Assembly: GCA_018894105.1 (NCBI GenBank)
Contig: CM032120.1
Coordinates: 29,596,710 to 29,660,709 of the forward strand
Source of the DNA: Jacaranda mimosifolia
Taxonomy: Eukaryota; Streptophyta; Magnoliopsida; Lamiales; Bignoniaceae
DNA length: 64,000 bases
Direction of reading: 5' to 3'
Shown here: positions 12,401 through 23,917 of the stretch, in pieces
Position numbering within the stretch: position 1 is the stretch's first letter
Layout of the letters: each line of letters opens with the position of its first letter
The notes under the pieces: generated by a model
Told to the model about the DNA's origin: nothing
Seen by the model: the letters and a program-made list of their open reading frames with translations, nothing else
Database searches by the model: none
Translations under genes and position numbers: made by a program

Positions 12401-12652
12401 AGGAACTCAAAATGCGTCAATCACTCTGTTGGTGGCCAAACGATCTGAGTTGGAGAATGATGCCTTTGAGAAAGAGACGATAATGCAGACAGAAATGGGA
12501 GCAACTTCGAAAGATAACTTGGCTCGATACCTAACATATGGGATCTTGCCAGAGGATCTGAGAGAAGTAAGAGGGATAGCTTTCAGGGCAAATTGGTTCG
12601 CCATGGTTAATGGGGAACTATACAAGAGGTCCGTTGAGGGGCCATTGCTAAA

Positions 12653-13740
12653 ATGCTTAGGACCCAGAAGTCTTATTATGTGATGAGGGAGATCCATGAA
12701 AAGAGTTGTGGAAATTATTCAAGAGGGAGGTCCCTGGCTTTGAAAACCATTAGACAAAGCTATTTCTGGCCCATTATGAATCAGGATGTGGCAGCCTTAG
12801 TGAAAAAATACGAGAAGTGCCAATTCCATGCTAACAAGACTCATAAACCCGATGTCCCGATGGAGCCAATTTCGTATCATGTATATTTGACCAATGGGCG
12901 ATCAATATATTGGGCTCTTTCTCGCTCGTCAGGGACTATAAAAGGTTTGTGATAGTGGCAGTCGAGTATTTTTAGTAAATAAGTGGAGGCAGAGGCATCA
13001 GTTAAGGTCACTCAGAAAAAGGTCATCAACTTTCTTTGGAAGGACATCATATGCAAGTTCGGGATCCCTAGGGTCTTAATTTTTTATAACAGAACTCAGT
13101 TTAACGGAAAAAAAGATAACAACCTGGTGTAAGGAGCTTAGGATTAAGCAACAGTTCACATCCATGGGGAACCTAAAGGCAAATGGCCAAACAGAGGTAA
13201 CTAAGCGTGACCTCTTGAAAGGCCTCAGAGCTCGCTTAACTAAGGCAAAAGGAGGTTGGGCTAACGAACTCCAGGGGTTCCTATGGGCGCTTCGTACTAC
13301 TCCTAAAGTAGTAACTGGCGAGACCCCATGCAGTTTGGTATATGGGGCGGAGGTCGTGATCCCAGCAGAAATAGGTGAGCCCACCAAGTGGGTGTTGGAG
13401 TATGACCCTGAGGTTAACAGTGAAGCAAGGGAGTTCGAGCTAGAGGTGGTTGAAGAAAATAGAGACCGAGCCTATGTTAAAATTCAAGAATACAAAAACA
13501 CGATGGCAAGACACTACAACAAAAAAGTCTGACAAAGGAACTTCCAGGTAAGAGATTAAGTCTTGAAGAAGGTTGAGGTCTCAAAGCATATGGGAAAGTT
13601 AGACCTAAACTGAGAGAACCTTACCAGATAGTTAAGGTCACCAAGCAAGGATCATACATGCTGAAAGATGCCTGGGGGAAATAGTTATCAAGGTCATGTA
13701 ATCTGCAGAATCTAAAAAAAAATTATGTTCAAAGTTGGGG
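12653..13740 (+). pseudogene. Integrase of element A
   Basis: The zinc region is visible as 'LALKTIRQSYFWPIMNQDV' followed by 'YEKCQFHA'. The catalytic core reads across frameshifts (about 12890-13160) and includes 'CKFGIPRVLIFYNRTQF', where intact relatives have SDNGTQF; the second catalytic Asp has become Tyr. 'NGQTEVTKRDL' with the catalytic Glu remains (about 13185-13215), followed by 'ETPCSLVYGAEVVIPAEI'. The GPF-like C-terminal tail ('KLREPYQIVKVTKQGSYML') runs to about 13690. It would insert cDNA; here it is inactive. Confidence 0.9.
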
Positions 13741-13895
13741 TGAATTTTGTAAAGCCAGTGTGTGGCTAGTACTCTTTGTGATGCACGTTAAATCGTTCAA
13801 ATCTCATTTTACTAAATTCCAAGAATTTACCCTCTATTTAATAATGTTTGTGTTATTTTTCAATGTAACAGTTTAATGGGCCACCAAAGCAAAGA

Positions 13896-14355
13896 AGATC
13901 CTAGGTCAATGGGATTGAGATCTTGTATAAGATCTTAACTCCAAGGAGATCCCAAATTAATGGGATTGAGATCTCACGCAGGATCTGAGTAGGATCCTTA
14001 ACTCCAAGAAAATCCCAAGTCAATGGGATCGAGATCCTGTATAGAATCTGAGCAAGATCCTTATGCCAAGAAGATCCCAAGTCAATGGGATCAAGATCCT
14101 GTATAGGATCTAAGCAAAATCCTTGTGTCAAGAAGATCCCAAGTAAATAGGATTGAGATCTAAAGCAGGATCTGAGCAAGATCCTTAACTCCAAGAAGAT
14201 CCCAAGTTAATGGGATTGAGATCTTATACAGGATCTGAGCAAGATCCTTAACTCCAATGAGATCCCAAATTAATGGGACTGAGATCTCACGCAAGATTTG
14301 AGCGAGATCCTTAACTCCCAGAAGATCCCAAGTTAGTGGGATCGAGATCTAATAT
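13896..14355. repeat. 62-63 bp tandem repeat in the 3' region of element A
   Basis: About seven full units and one truncated first unit. GATCCC or a variant recurs at 13948, 14011, 14073, 14135, 14198, 14261 and 14324. Each unit contains 'GATCCCAAGTNAATGGGAT' and 'GGATCTGAGCAAGATCCTTA', so it is rich in GATC half-palindromes. It sits between integrase and the antisense gene, a known hot spot for repeat amplification in Tat elements. Confidence 0.93.
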
Positions 14356-14608
14356 GGCACTATAGAAAACTTAGGCACTTGTGCAAAAAAATTTCTTGAA
14401 AAAGCAAAGAAATTTAGATATGAACTTGGACACTTCAGTTGAGCAAAGGAAATTGTACTTCATTGAATCAAAGTTCAGTTTCATAGGTTTAGAAGTTCGG
14501 GCTTGCAATACAGGAGAAACGAATCAAAAGGGTCCCAAACCCGTACAAAAAAAAAAGAAGAGAAAAAACTACCACTAGGAAACTACAAGTTTGTGAGATC
14601 AAATCTTG

Positions 14609-17034
14609 CTATGTTGAACCCCCAACTCCAGTAGGAGCTTCGGACTGGATCTCACCTTCTTTAGCTACAGGATGAGAGGCCTCGACCTCCTTCTCCAGAG
14701 CGAGTAGGTGAATCCATCTTTAGGTTCCTCTTCTTTGCCTTTAAGGCCACCAGTAGGATAATCTTTCAAGTCCATATCTTTGGTAAGATCTAGCTGTTTA
14801 AGGTTGAACCCCTCTACAATCTCGCCTAGCTTCTTCAGCTGAGCCTATGTAGGCATATTCCCTTGTCTTTTCCTCCACCATAGACTCAAACATGCCGAAC
14901 CTCTAGAAGGCTCGAGCTCCATCCATCCTTGTATTCTGGATCAGCTCCTTGAATTCAAAAGAGTTCTCGAACTCCTTGCGACCCTTCGCATACCCCTCAT
15001 CATGGGACACCTCCTTCGTTCGAAGCAAAGGACTTCTTCATTTTTGATAACTTCTGCTATAGATCCTTAATCGTTCGATCCCGATATGCTAATTTCTCTT
15101 TCTGTGAAGCGAGCTCATTGTCAAAAGACTTCTGGGTTGATTTCAGACTGGCCTCGCATTCTTCTTTAGCCATTTTAAGCTTCATACCTCATTGTCCTGG
15201 GTCATAAAATGGCTTCTCAATGGGAACACTGCAAGGCAAGTTGGTGCATATAGGTCATTCCCTGCAGGAAAGATTTAAGTTTAGGAGCAAGTGAAGTTCA
15301 GAAGGAAGTTCACAAGTATGAAGGGGATAGCGATAAGAGACTTACTTGCATCATGCCATGGGCGCCATGTTCCTCGATCTTGGTGAAGTTCACAGGGGCC
15401 AAGAGGGCTTGATCCTGGGCCATTAGACATCCTTTATAGAGCTCAAAAGAGGTCTCCCCTAGCTCAGGATCGGAGTATTGTGCTTTGGTATGTGACATTC
15501 TAATTGGTGATCAGAGGTGGGTGCAAAGAGTCACTGATAAATGTTGTGTTGGTAGTCTTGTAACTCTTACATGCATCACTCAGCAAGGCCTCACGACTCA
15601 CAATGATGTTGAGGTTGCGGGGTGAGCGAAAGCAAGGTTAGGCTCGGATTGCGCCTTTTTCTCCGAGTGGCTCTTGGTGGAGCCCTTGCCCTTACTTCTA
15701 CTTGAATAGCTCGAGGAGGAGAGTTTTGGGCTCTTGCTCTTAGAGTTGTGTTTGCGCTTCTTCCCCTTACTCTAGGGAGCATCTTCTACTGCAGGAACGA
15801 CCTCGACGATTGGCATGGCGACCTCGACCGCGGGTACTTGAGTGATTGGTGAAGGCTGCTTCACCTCTGTCAGTTAAACCAGCGCGCTAGGGGTTTGGCT
15901 CGGGGTTGAGGCGATAACGAGGGAAGCAGAGGCTAACATGAGCCCAAATGATATAGCCTTCACCATCAAGGCTTCCTTCTACGCTTTCATTTTGTTTATT
16001 ATGTGGAGATTTTTGCTTGACATGATTGAAATAAAATCAAAAAAGAGTTATTAGACCTCGAGCTTAATGGTAATAAAAAGATAAAGGAATTAATAACAGC
16101 AAGAACCGTCTTGGAGGGCTCTGTGAACTTGGATGTTGGCTGGCGAGAGGCCAGCGATCTTGAGAACCTCCTCTTTCAAGAGCTCACTAACATTGTATAA
16201 GTGACCAGTTAGGGAATCCACAAAATTCTCACCCCAAGTGACCTTGGCAAACACAGAGATTTTGGGGGTTTGTTGTGCCTCCTGTCGCACTTGAACCTCC
16301 ATGGGTAATTGGAAGAAGCTCAAATAAAAAGAAAATGCTCCTTCCAAGGACCTAGGGAAGTAGGGACTTTATCTAAAAATTTACACATAGGTCGTGCTGT
16401 GATGTAGTAAAACCCGCGCTCCTCGATTCGGGTCGAGGTTGTTATTGAGTATAAGGACCATAAATGTACAAAAGATGGCTTGAACCTGAGGTAAGACATT
16501 ACGATAAAGAAAATAGAAAATGTGCCTTATGGTGATGGGAATCAGCTGGGCTGGGCAAATATATAAGCCAAGGAGGAAGTTCTCTATGGGGTTGAGAATC
16601 AGGAATCTCAGACCCCCTTCTAGCATGCCAACTGAGAAAGTGGCATAGCCTTTTGGGGTAGATGCATCCGATCCGATTTATTTGGAAAAATAATTTCATA
16701 TTCAGGAACTTGGACCTGACCTCCAAGATTACAAGGGATCCAAGCTTTGGGATGATGGCTAGCCACGGGGAAATGGAAATGATGTACTCCGCGGTATCTG
16801 GATCCTCAAAAGGTTTTCCCCCCGATGCAGAGGGTGGGTCAGCGAGGGAGAGCCCACTTCAGGCTTGGGATCTTGCGGAGTGGCGAAAGATGGGATCGGG
16901 ATCGAGCCCTAGAAAGGAATAATTTGGAGTAAGGTCATATCCTCCGAACCTGAAGAGGGGGAGACACTTTCGCCCAAACCAAACTAGCTGAGGCTGCGAG
17001 TCTTTTCAGAGGAGGAACTCGAGCTCAAGCTCAT
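14609..17034 (-). pseudogene. Antisense additional gene (aORF) of element A
   Basis: Read on the minus strand it starts at ATG 17034 with the serine-rich 'MSLSSSSSSEKTRSLS' and ends at TAG 14611-14609 ('EAPTGVGGST'). Near 16626-16520 lies 'GGLRFLILN' and 'AQLIPITIRHI', matching the plant 'putative gypsy type transposon' domain (PF04195-like). 'VLKIAGLSPAN' follows at about 16150. A phase-0 intron of 84 nt fits 15345-15262 (exon end 'GAHGMMQ', donor GTAAG, acceptor CTGCAG). Beyond it, at about 15190-15030, is a charged coiled coil ('ASLKSTQKSFDNELASQKEK'). Another intron may precede the reading 'IMSSKNLH' near 16020. Stops and shifts break it. Such aORFs are known in Tat elements; the function is unknown. 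Confidence 0.75.
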
Positions 17035-17179
17035 TATTACTAAAAAATAGACCCATAAAATCAAGATCTTGATGGAGAGATGGGGGGCTTAGGTTTGAGT
17101 TATGGCTGGGCGTGATGAAGCAATATAGAGTGGGAAATGAAATGAAATTGTGAAATGAAGTTGTGGGGCAGTCCTGGAG

Positions 17180-17187
17180 TATTTATA
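17180..17187 (-). promoter_or_regulatory. Antisense TATA box upstream of aORF A
   Basis: The minus strand reads TATAAATA. It lies about 146 nt upstream of the aORF ATG at 17034 and inside the element, not in the LTR. Element B has the identical octamer at a like distance from its aORF. Confidence 0.6.
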
Positions 17188-17335
17188 GACGCGGGATGAG
17201 ACGTTTTGCTTATCGAGACGGCATTGATGGTCCAGATTTGGAGGGTCTGATTAGACAGTTGGGATGGATCAGCGCCTACTTTCAATAGTGTATAGGTTCG
17301 TTCCCATAGCAGAGAAATGGATCAATACACATCGA

Positions 17336-17350
17336 AAGTGGGGGAGTTAA
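17336..17350 (+). other. Polypurine tract of element A
   Basis: AAGTGGGGGAGTTAA lies directly before the 3' LTR. It would prime plus-strand DNA synthesis. Confidence 0.8.
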
Positions 17351-17865
17351 TGATGGTGGTAATTAATAAAGATATGGCAAAAGACCACTCTGTCCCTGGC
17401 TTTTATCCAAAATGCCCAAACAGAACAGGATCTGTGTCCTTTTATTCGGGTTGGGTCATGACCCAGATGAGCTTGACCCGGTCCAGTTCATGACCCGATT
17501 TATGGGCCATTGATCAATCGAGGATCTGATTTATAGTAATTCACCACCTCAATCCGTACAGACACGGACATTTTGACACCTATAAAAAGGGAGAAACACA
17601 CAGGACCATGTCAAGTTATCTTTACTCACTTTTACTTGGGTTCTTATCCTTACTTTGAGCTCACATCTGATCACCTTAGTACCAGACTAACTTAGGTATC
17701 GGAAGGGCCTTTAGCTGAGGGAGATCTCAACTAGCTTAACGTGCGTTCTTGTGGTCAGGTCGGAGACCAATAATCACTCATGCGGATCGAGGTCAGGGAC
17801 CAGCATAGGGATAATTTTGGGAAGACTGGGTTCAGGGTCTTGGCCTTAGATTTTGAGCCGCATCA
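17351..17865 (+). repeat. 3' LTR of element A
   Basis: The 515-bp copy runs TGATGG...GCATCA with a TATA box at 17581-17588. It differs from the 5' LTR by scattered substitutions and small indels. TCCTT follows as target duplication. Confidence 0.92.
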
Positions 17866-17870
17866 TCCTT

Positions 17871-18900
17871 ATTTTCCAAATGTATGGTATATTATAATTA
17901 AGAGAATGATTCATTTCTTTATAAAAGTAAAAAGTTTAAATTATTTTTTATATTAACGATTGGCCTAGTGCACATTCAATATGCATACAGCAAATATTTG
18001 AGTACAACCCACAGACTTACATATATGCATGCACTACAAGTGTAAGGCGAATTATTGACAACAATTAACTTCATCAAATAAAAAATAAAATAAATTGTAA
18101 AAAATTAAAATAATAATAATAATAATAATTTTGTTGTAATACTCAAAATAATTGATGCGTGTACATTAATGCCGAGATCTAGTTCTTCGAGAACAATATT
18201 ATTCTTTGATTAAGAAAGTCCACACCCACATCACTTGGTGTTATTATAAGTTCAGAATTATAATTTATTATTTTATGTGCCCCAATTAATATAAATATGT
18301 GCCTGTTTAAACTGCAAAGCAAAATTTTCATTTTATTGTATTGGTATCATACTCGTGGTAGGATAAGAGTGAGATTAAATGAAAAGAAATTAATATAAAA
18401 TCTAGAAATTGGCATACTTTTTTGAAAGGACAATAATTTCATAATCCTTAGAGAGAATTGAAATTTATAGTGTCTACATTTTGAAAGGAAATAAATTTAA
18501 TATTATCCATAAATTTCAACTATTACAAAATATTATGTTTCGATGACCTAAAATTAATGATTCGGCCTGGCCAAAAGTGTCGTCTCTAGAAGCTCGGTTG
18601 GTTACAGACTAAAGAATCTTCTAAAATAAAGGGAATTAATAATGAATCCTCATATTTCTGAATAATCAAACTCCAACCTGTACAAATGATTGCATAATTC
18701 AGTGAACACCCAAGGGAGAATACCTCATGTGAAGTGAGGTACAGTACTTGGGGATCAGGTTTTGGCTTTACAGTGAGAATTGGGTCCAATATTCTGTAAG
18801 TGTTCTGATTAAATTCCACTAATTCACAAATTTATTTCGTTTTGTATACTTATATAACAATATAATTACCTCTTTAAAAAATGAGGGACAATGTGTATAC
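17871..18900. other. AT-rich spacer between elements A and C
   Basis: No gene is seen. It contains an (AAT)n microsatellite at about 18107-18129. A 77-codon minus-strand open frame (18819-18586) shows no family features. Confidence 0.6.
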
Positions 18901-18905
18901 AGTTA

Positions 18906-20160
18906 TGTTGGGTGTCAAATTCAACAAAAATAAATTCTTACTCTTAAAATATGATTTGTAATTAACAGTGAGTAGGGTCGTATTCCACAAGAATTTGTAA
19001 ATTTTACTTCTTTCAAACTTAAAATAAAATAGAAAATAAGGGGGAGTTTTATGAAACGAAAAACTTAGAATTTCAAAAGTAAAATAAATTACGAATAAAA
19101 TAAGAAATCAATAAGGACAAAATTTAGCCTAAGGCAAAATCTCAATTTGATTCACATATTTGATCATCGATGCAAAGATAAATTCCTCATTCTTGAATAA
19201 ATTAGTTGTAGTTACTCAGAACGCCCTAATAACCAATCTCTCCTTACTATCTCGATAACTAAGAGAAGCTCGTTGGTTATTTTCCTTTCTAGTAAACAAC
19301 TCCAAAGAAACGACCTAGGATTTAATTTACCATAAGTATTATAAACTAAAGAGACCCAGCCTTAGCCAATAAATATACACAAGCGGGGTTTATTTAGACT
19401 AGATTATTTATTTCCATAACATAAATTATGCATCTTCCTACACATAACTATGTTATTCGCCACAAGCATTAGAACAATTAAATAATTACAGATTTATAGT
19501 TCTAATTGGCAAAACAAATATTCAAATTTGAACCCTAAATTCAATGAACCTGAATATTCGTAATGAAAACAGAAGATAATAAATACTCAAGAAATAAGAA
19601 TTACAGACTAAATAATTAGATCTCACAAATATTGAAGAACCCAAACTTCGATAATCCCTTAGGCTCGAACAAGAGTTTAGCAACTCATGCTTAAGAGAAA
19701 AAAGCAGGAAATTATAATATGCTAAATGAAATATGGGAAGTCTCATCCTTGGTTCCATATTTATAGCCTACTACTCCTAATGTAATAGGGAAACTAGTTA
19801 AGAGTCCTACTAGAATAAGGAAACCTAAATTCTCCTAATTAAAGAAACAAAAATTGAAATATTCCAAAAATTTACAATTGCCAAAAGGGGTTGAATGCTT
19901 CCTAATCAAATTTGCATAGAGTCTTGGGAAGCAAGACACATCCGCACTCGAATTATTTCTTTCTTCCATTCCCCATCTTCTCGAGAATGCAATTTTTGCT
20001 CCAAACATGTCAAATACTCAATTTTTAGCTGCATTTAACTCGAACCTTCAATTTGCTTGATGAAAAATAAAATGCAAGTTCAAATTCAATAATTAAGCAT
20101 TTTTACTATTAGCCGTAAAGGGAAATTATATGAATTAAATGACAAATATGCAACTTAACA
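18906..20160 (-). repeat. 3' LTR of element C (left copy)
   Basis: On the + strand it runs TGTTGGGTGTC...CAACTTAACA. It is about 1255 bp and closely similar to the right copy, with scattered differences. Short open frames in it (such as 19758-19522) recur in the other LTR at 26501-26283 and are not treated as genes. Confidence 0.92.
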
Positions 20161-20177
20161 AATTCCCCCACCCTTAG
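20161..20177 (-). other. Polypurine tract of element C
   Basis: The minus strand reads CTAAGGGTGGGGGAATT directly before TGTTAAGTTG of the LTR. This fixes the orientation as minus. Confidence 0.85.
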
Positions 20178-20578
20178 ATAATGTTTTCCCTCAAGCATAC
20201 AATAGCACCAATTTATCAACCTTTCTCGCAATCCCTTTTTTCTATTTCTCAACTTGTCCCCAATATAGTTCAAATTATTATATTGTAGAGGGTTGAATCA
20301 ATACACGAGTAGGAATATGCACTTCATAGAAAAAGCCTTTATAAGTCATAAAAATAAGCTGTCACCCTAACAATCTCTTCGAACTCAAAATGTAAAAAGG
20401 ACTTAACACTTCTTTATTTAGTTCATTTCTAGTCAAGATATAGAAGGACAACTATAAAAAACATGCAATGATATCACATATTCAAGGAGAAACAGCAAGT
20501 CGAATGTAAGAAAACATAAAGGATGAAAGGAAAAACCTTATTCGATATCCCCTTTTTACACTTAATTTGGCGCATGAA

Positions 20579-20742
20579 CCAACCTTTTTACTCGAATATA
20601 AACATTGGTGATGAATGCACCCCTGTTACTCAGCTGGCCACAATTTGTCTAGAATGTCATCCAACCTTTTTATGTGAATACAAACATCCGTGATGAATGT
20701 ACCCGGTTACTCAGTCGGTCATAATCCTAGATGGTTGTTATC
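20579..20742. repeat. 82-bp tandem duplication in element C
   Basis: 'CCAACCTTTTTA' begins at 20579 and again at 20661. Each copy continues through 'GTGATGAATG' and 'GTTACTCAG' with moderate divergence. It lies in the non-coding 3' part of the element. Confidence 0.8.
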
Positions 20743-21344
20743 CCTACTCATAATCACTTTATTTTAGTGATTAGCGTAGTAATCAAGCCAGTGTTTCTTC
20801 CTCTATTCTCTCTTTTTTTAAGGGATTAAATGGTCAAACTTAGTCACCTTCATCGTCTTAGTACATTCAAGTCGACAATTCAATCCAAATATGCTCATCA
20901 AAGTAAGTTCTAGAAAAGTTAACCCACTATGCATAACAATTATTAAGGGTGATATGTATTAATTCCCTTATACAACTTTCATCTAAATCAACCAACAAGG
21001 AAGCAAGTCAAAGTGTAATAAACAAGGACCCAACTATTCATTCCATTCTTACAATGTGTCCTAATTCAATCCATTTATTTGCGTGCTATCTCAGGGGCAG
21101 ACATTAAAAAGAGGCAAAAGGTCTATGAGAAAAATTAACAAATCAAGAACTAAAGCACACTTCGAAAGCAAATAAAAAGATAAAAAGCCATTTCATGCAT
21201 GTTTGAAGCAAAAATAAATCATAAATCCAATTTTTTCTCCCCATACTTAAGCCAAACAGTAGCCTCGATGTTTCAAAATAAGAATGTAAATGTGTAAGAA
21301 ATGTGGAATGGGGACTCCCCTAAGGAGACGAGGCCTACATGGCT

Positions 21345-21495
21345 TCAAGGACTTGGTGGAACTGGGGTTGCGAAACCAACATGAGCGAAATAGGCCATGA
21401 GATTGGTCTCTATGCACGAAAACTGGCAGCGAGGGGCATGAAGATCATCGTCATATGTCCGTGGTTTATCTGCAATAAAGGTGGGTGAGGTTGCC

Positions 21496-21528
<33 letters not shown>

Positions 21529-21701
21529 ATGATCCTACGCTTCCATGCCACTATGGGTCGTGGAGGACAAAAATAAAACACACTGTTCCATTTGCCAAGT
21601 AGGCCCATTCCTTCTAAACAGTTTAAATCCAAAGGTGTCATATCACAAGCAATATGTAAGGTGTTATCATCGGGAGTGATCAAGTGCTCGTGTATGGCCA
21701 T
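21345..21701 (-). pseudogene. C-terminal remnant of the Athila late ORF
   Basis: A 118-codon minus frame follows the ATHILA-family ORF after about 160 bp. It reads 'DMTPLDLNCLEGMGLLGKWN' and has a run of about ten Asp encoded by an (ATC)n microsatellite at 21497-21528. It probably continues the same ORF, separated by stops or a frameshift, but this rests mainly on position. Confidence 0.45.
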
Positions 21702-21858
21702 TTGTGTGATAAATGACCCTAAGATTAATGCACATTAATTAGCCAAGAAATTTGCAAACTAGGTAGCCAACCAATACCTAAGGTTAACTTTGACATTGTT
21801 AAGCATGCACTATAGAAAATAAAATTCAGCTTTTGACAATACACTAGCAGAATCTTTC

Positions 21859-22398
21859 CTACCCCAAAAAAAAAAAAAGAAAACGATGAAAATATTTCAA
21901 AGCAGGATCGACAAAAAAAATGTCTTTGGATTTGCTAGGATCATAGGGAACAATGGTGTTCTGAGTCAAAGATCTGTAAAGTGTGTGAGGTTCAAACTCA
22001 GCATTAAAATCACATCTACTATTCAAATATTCATTAGAATGTGCATAATCAGGTCTGATAAAACCAAATGCTAAGTTAAATTCAGTAATAGACAAGCCAA
22101 ACCTTTGACCAATTAAACGAAATGCAACCATATCAAGAGTATGCAAAGAGAGGTCAGCTGGTTTGTGAAAATCAAAAGTACTATAAAGTTCACACATAAG
22201 TTCAACATATACTAGATAACGAAAGGAAAAATAAGGGCACCATCCAATACTATCAATTAATCGATCAATATAAGCACAAATATTTAAAGTTTCAAGAGTG
22301 GGGTAATGAATGTACTTGCAGGGGAGGATTGGCATAGAGCAAACCTCAATGTATCTATCCCGTTCATGAGCTGTGGTGAAATGTAGAGACCCATGCAA
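21859..22398 (-). pseudogene. ATHILA-family late ORF (env-position) of element C
   Basis: This 179-codon frame contains 'MPILPCKYIHYPTLETLNIC', 'FRLIGQRFGLSITEFNLAFG' and 'FNAEFEPHTLYRSLT'. These resemble the plant 'Arabidopsis retrotransposon ORF-1'/ATHILA family (PF03078-like), which lies downstream of pol in Athila elements. Its role is unsettled, and an envelope function has been proposed only from position. An N-terminal G-rich low-complexity part (about 22930-22580) may belong to it. It is probably truncated at both ends. Confidence 0.65.
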
Positions 22399-22991
22399 GT
22401 CAGACTCTGCGGTTGGAAGAACAGTCTTTTCTTTACCAAGTCGAGCATGACATCGAAAGCCGGATGAAGTCAGTAGGTGGGCATTAACAGTAGAAGTGGA
22501 TGGTAGTAGAGATGCTTGAAGAGGAGGTTTAGTTGAACGTAGATGTACTACTCGAGTGTTCTTGGCCCGTGGAGGACGTTAGACTGGTTGTTTCTCTTGT
22601 ATTTTTGGGCGTGAGTGGTGGTAGAGAGTGATATGGTGGCCGGTGGTGATGGAGACTGGCAGCAGCAGCAGTAATTTTAGTGGCAAGAGAAGATGGTGAC
22701 TGGCGGTGGTGGCAGTGGCAACAATGGTGAGACGACGGGAAGCAAAAGTGTTGGAGATGGCGTGTTGATGGTGCGGTATCTTTGTATTTGATGGGGGTAT
22801 TGGTGGCGGAGAGTTGGAAATGGTGTGTTGATGGAGCAGCGATGGTTATGGTAGTGATGGGTAGAGAAGGCGGTGGTTGTTAGAGATGGTGGGGGCGTGT
22901 TGGAGATAAAGTTTGTTGAGGATTGAGGTGAAAGATTAAGGTGAGTTAGTCAAAATTGGATTTGGATTTTGACTTTTTTTAAATATAAATA

Positions 22992-23040
22992 TAGTAGTAG
23001 TAGTAGTAGTAGTAGTAGTAAATATATATATATATATATA
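22992..23040. repeat. (TAG)n-(AT)n compound microsatellite at the deletion zone of element C
   Basis: About nine TAG units followed by about nine AT units. It falls between protease and the late ORF, where the pol domains should be. Confidence 0.9.
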
Positions 23041-23399
23041 AAATAGTAAATATGAATTAAAATGGCAGAAGATGTGGTGAAATAAGGTATGGGGACGGGT
23101 AGATTGAAGAACTTTCCTGTCAAATAATTCAAATGATGACAAAAGAGATCCTTGAATGATGCATGGGCATGGGTAGATTGAAAAGCTTTTCTATCATATA
23201 ATTTGTTAAATAATGGTGCCCATAGGCTAATTTAAGATGTCTCCTGCATAAAAAATAAATAAATAAAGTTAACTAGAGATGCTAAAAAAATATAGCCTCT
23301 TTTTTTTTTTTTTTTTGAAGAAATATGAACAACAAATTAAAAGTTTGGATTACCTCCCAAAAAGCACCTCTCTTTAACTTCTTTGGCTAGATGTAGCCA

Positions 23400-23917
23400 T
23401 TCCTCACGTCACAAAATTATCATCATCATTCAAATCAAAGATTTCGTGAGTTAAAGTATTAATAATATCCACAATAAAAACACAAAATTCATCACTAGGA
23501 TGTTTAATGGCATCATAGATATTGAATTTAATCACATTACCATCAAACTCCATAGTGAGTGTACCATCATGCACATCAATTTTTGTCCTAAAGGTTATAA
23601 GGAAAGGTCTTCCAATAGTATTGCGACAAATTATGAGAGTTATCTTCAGACATGTTAAGTAAATAAAAATCAGCGGGAAAAATCAATTCATTAACATATA
23701 CTGACACATCATCTAGGACTCCATCGGGATATACAACAGACCTATCAGCAAGTTGAATAACTACTCTCATTTCTTTCAAAGGACTAACAGTCAAGGAAAA
23801 GTAGACAGAAAAAGGCATGACATTAATTGAAGCACCAAGATCGCACATGGTCATTTTATATTCCAACATTACCAATTTTACAAGGATAGTAAACATTTGG
23901 GGGGCAATTTCTTTCAT
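23400..23917 (-). pseudogene. Athila-type protease of element C
   Basis: The minus frame from 23917 contains 'MCDLGASINVMP', the DLGAS catalytic motif of Athila proteases. It continues with 'VVIQLADRSVVYPDGVLDDV' and 'ELIFPADFYLL'. Beyond a stop at 23588, the next conserved piece ('TLTMEFDGNVIKFNIYDAIK', about 23570-23500) marks the protease-RT linker. The sequence then loses all similarity to pol, locating the deletion at about 23.4-22.9 kb. Confidence 0.8.

Larger units (their letters stand above)
7516..17870 (+). mobile_element. LTR retrotransposon A, Ty3/gypsy Tat lineage, full length but decayed
   Basis: Two direct repeats (7521-8044 and 17351-17865) begin TGATGG and end in CATCA or its mutated form CATTA. 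A perfect 5-bp duplication TCCTT (7516-7520 and 17866-17870) flanks the pair. Internal order is PBS, gag, protease, RT, gypsy RNase H, a second archaeal-like RNase H, integrase, a 63-bp tandem repeat, an antisense gene, then PPT. The dual RNase H and extra antisense ORF mark the Tat (Ogre-like) lineage. All sense frames are broken, and the LTRs show many differences by eye, so the insertion is old and inactive. Confidence 0.93.

Noticed and set aside
13901..14194. 97-codon minus frame with repeating 'DPIDLGSSWHKDLAQILYRI'-type residues
   Set aside because: It is only a translation of the 63-bp tandem repeat of element A. The period is a multiple of three in most units, which keeps the frame open.
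15591..15782. Arg-rich minus frame 'MLPRVRGRSANTTLRARAQN'
   Set aside because: Out-of-frame reading inside the antisense gene of element A; not treated as a separate gene.
19522..19758. Open frame 'MEPRMRLPIFHLAYYNF', found again at 26283-26501
   Set aside because: It recurs because it lies inside both LTRs of element C. It is repeat sequence, not a gene pair.
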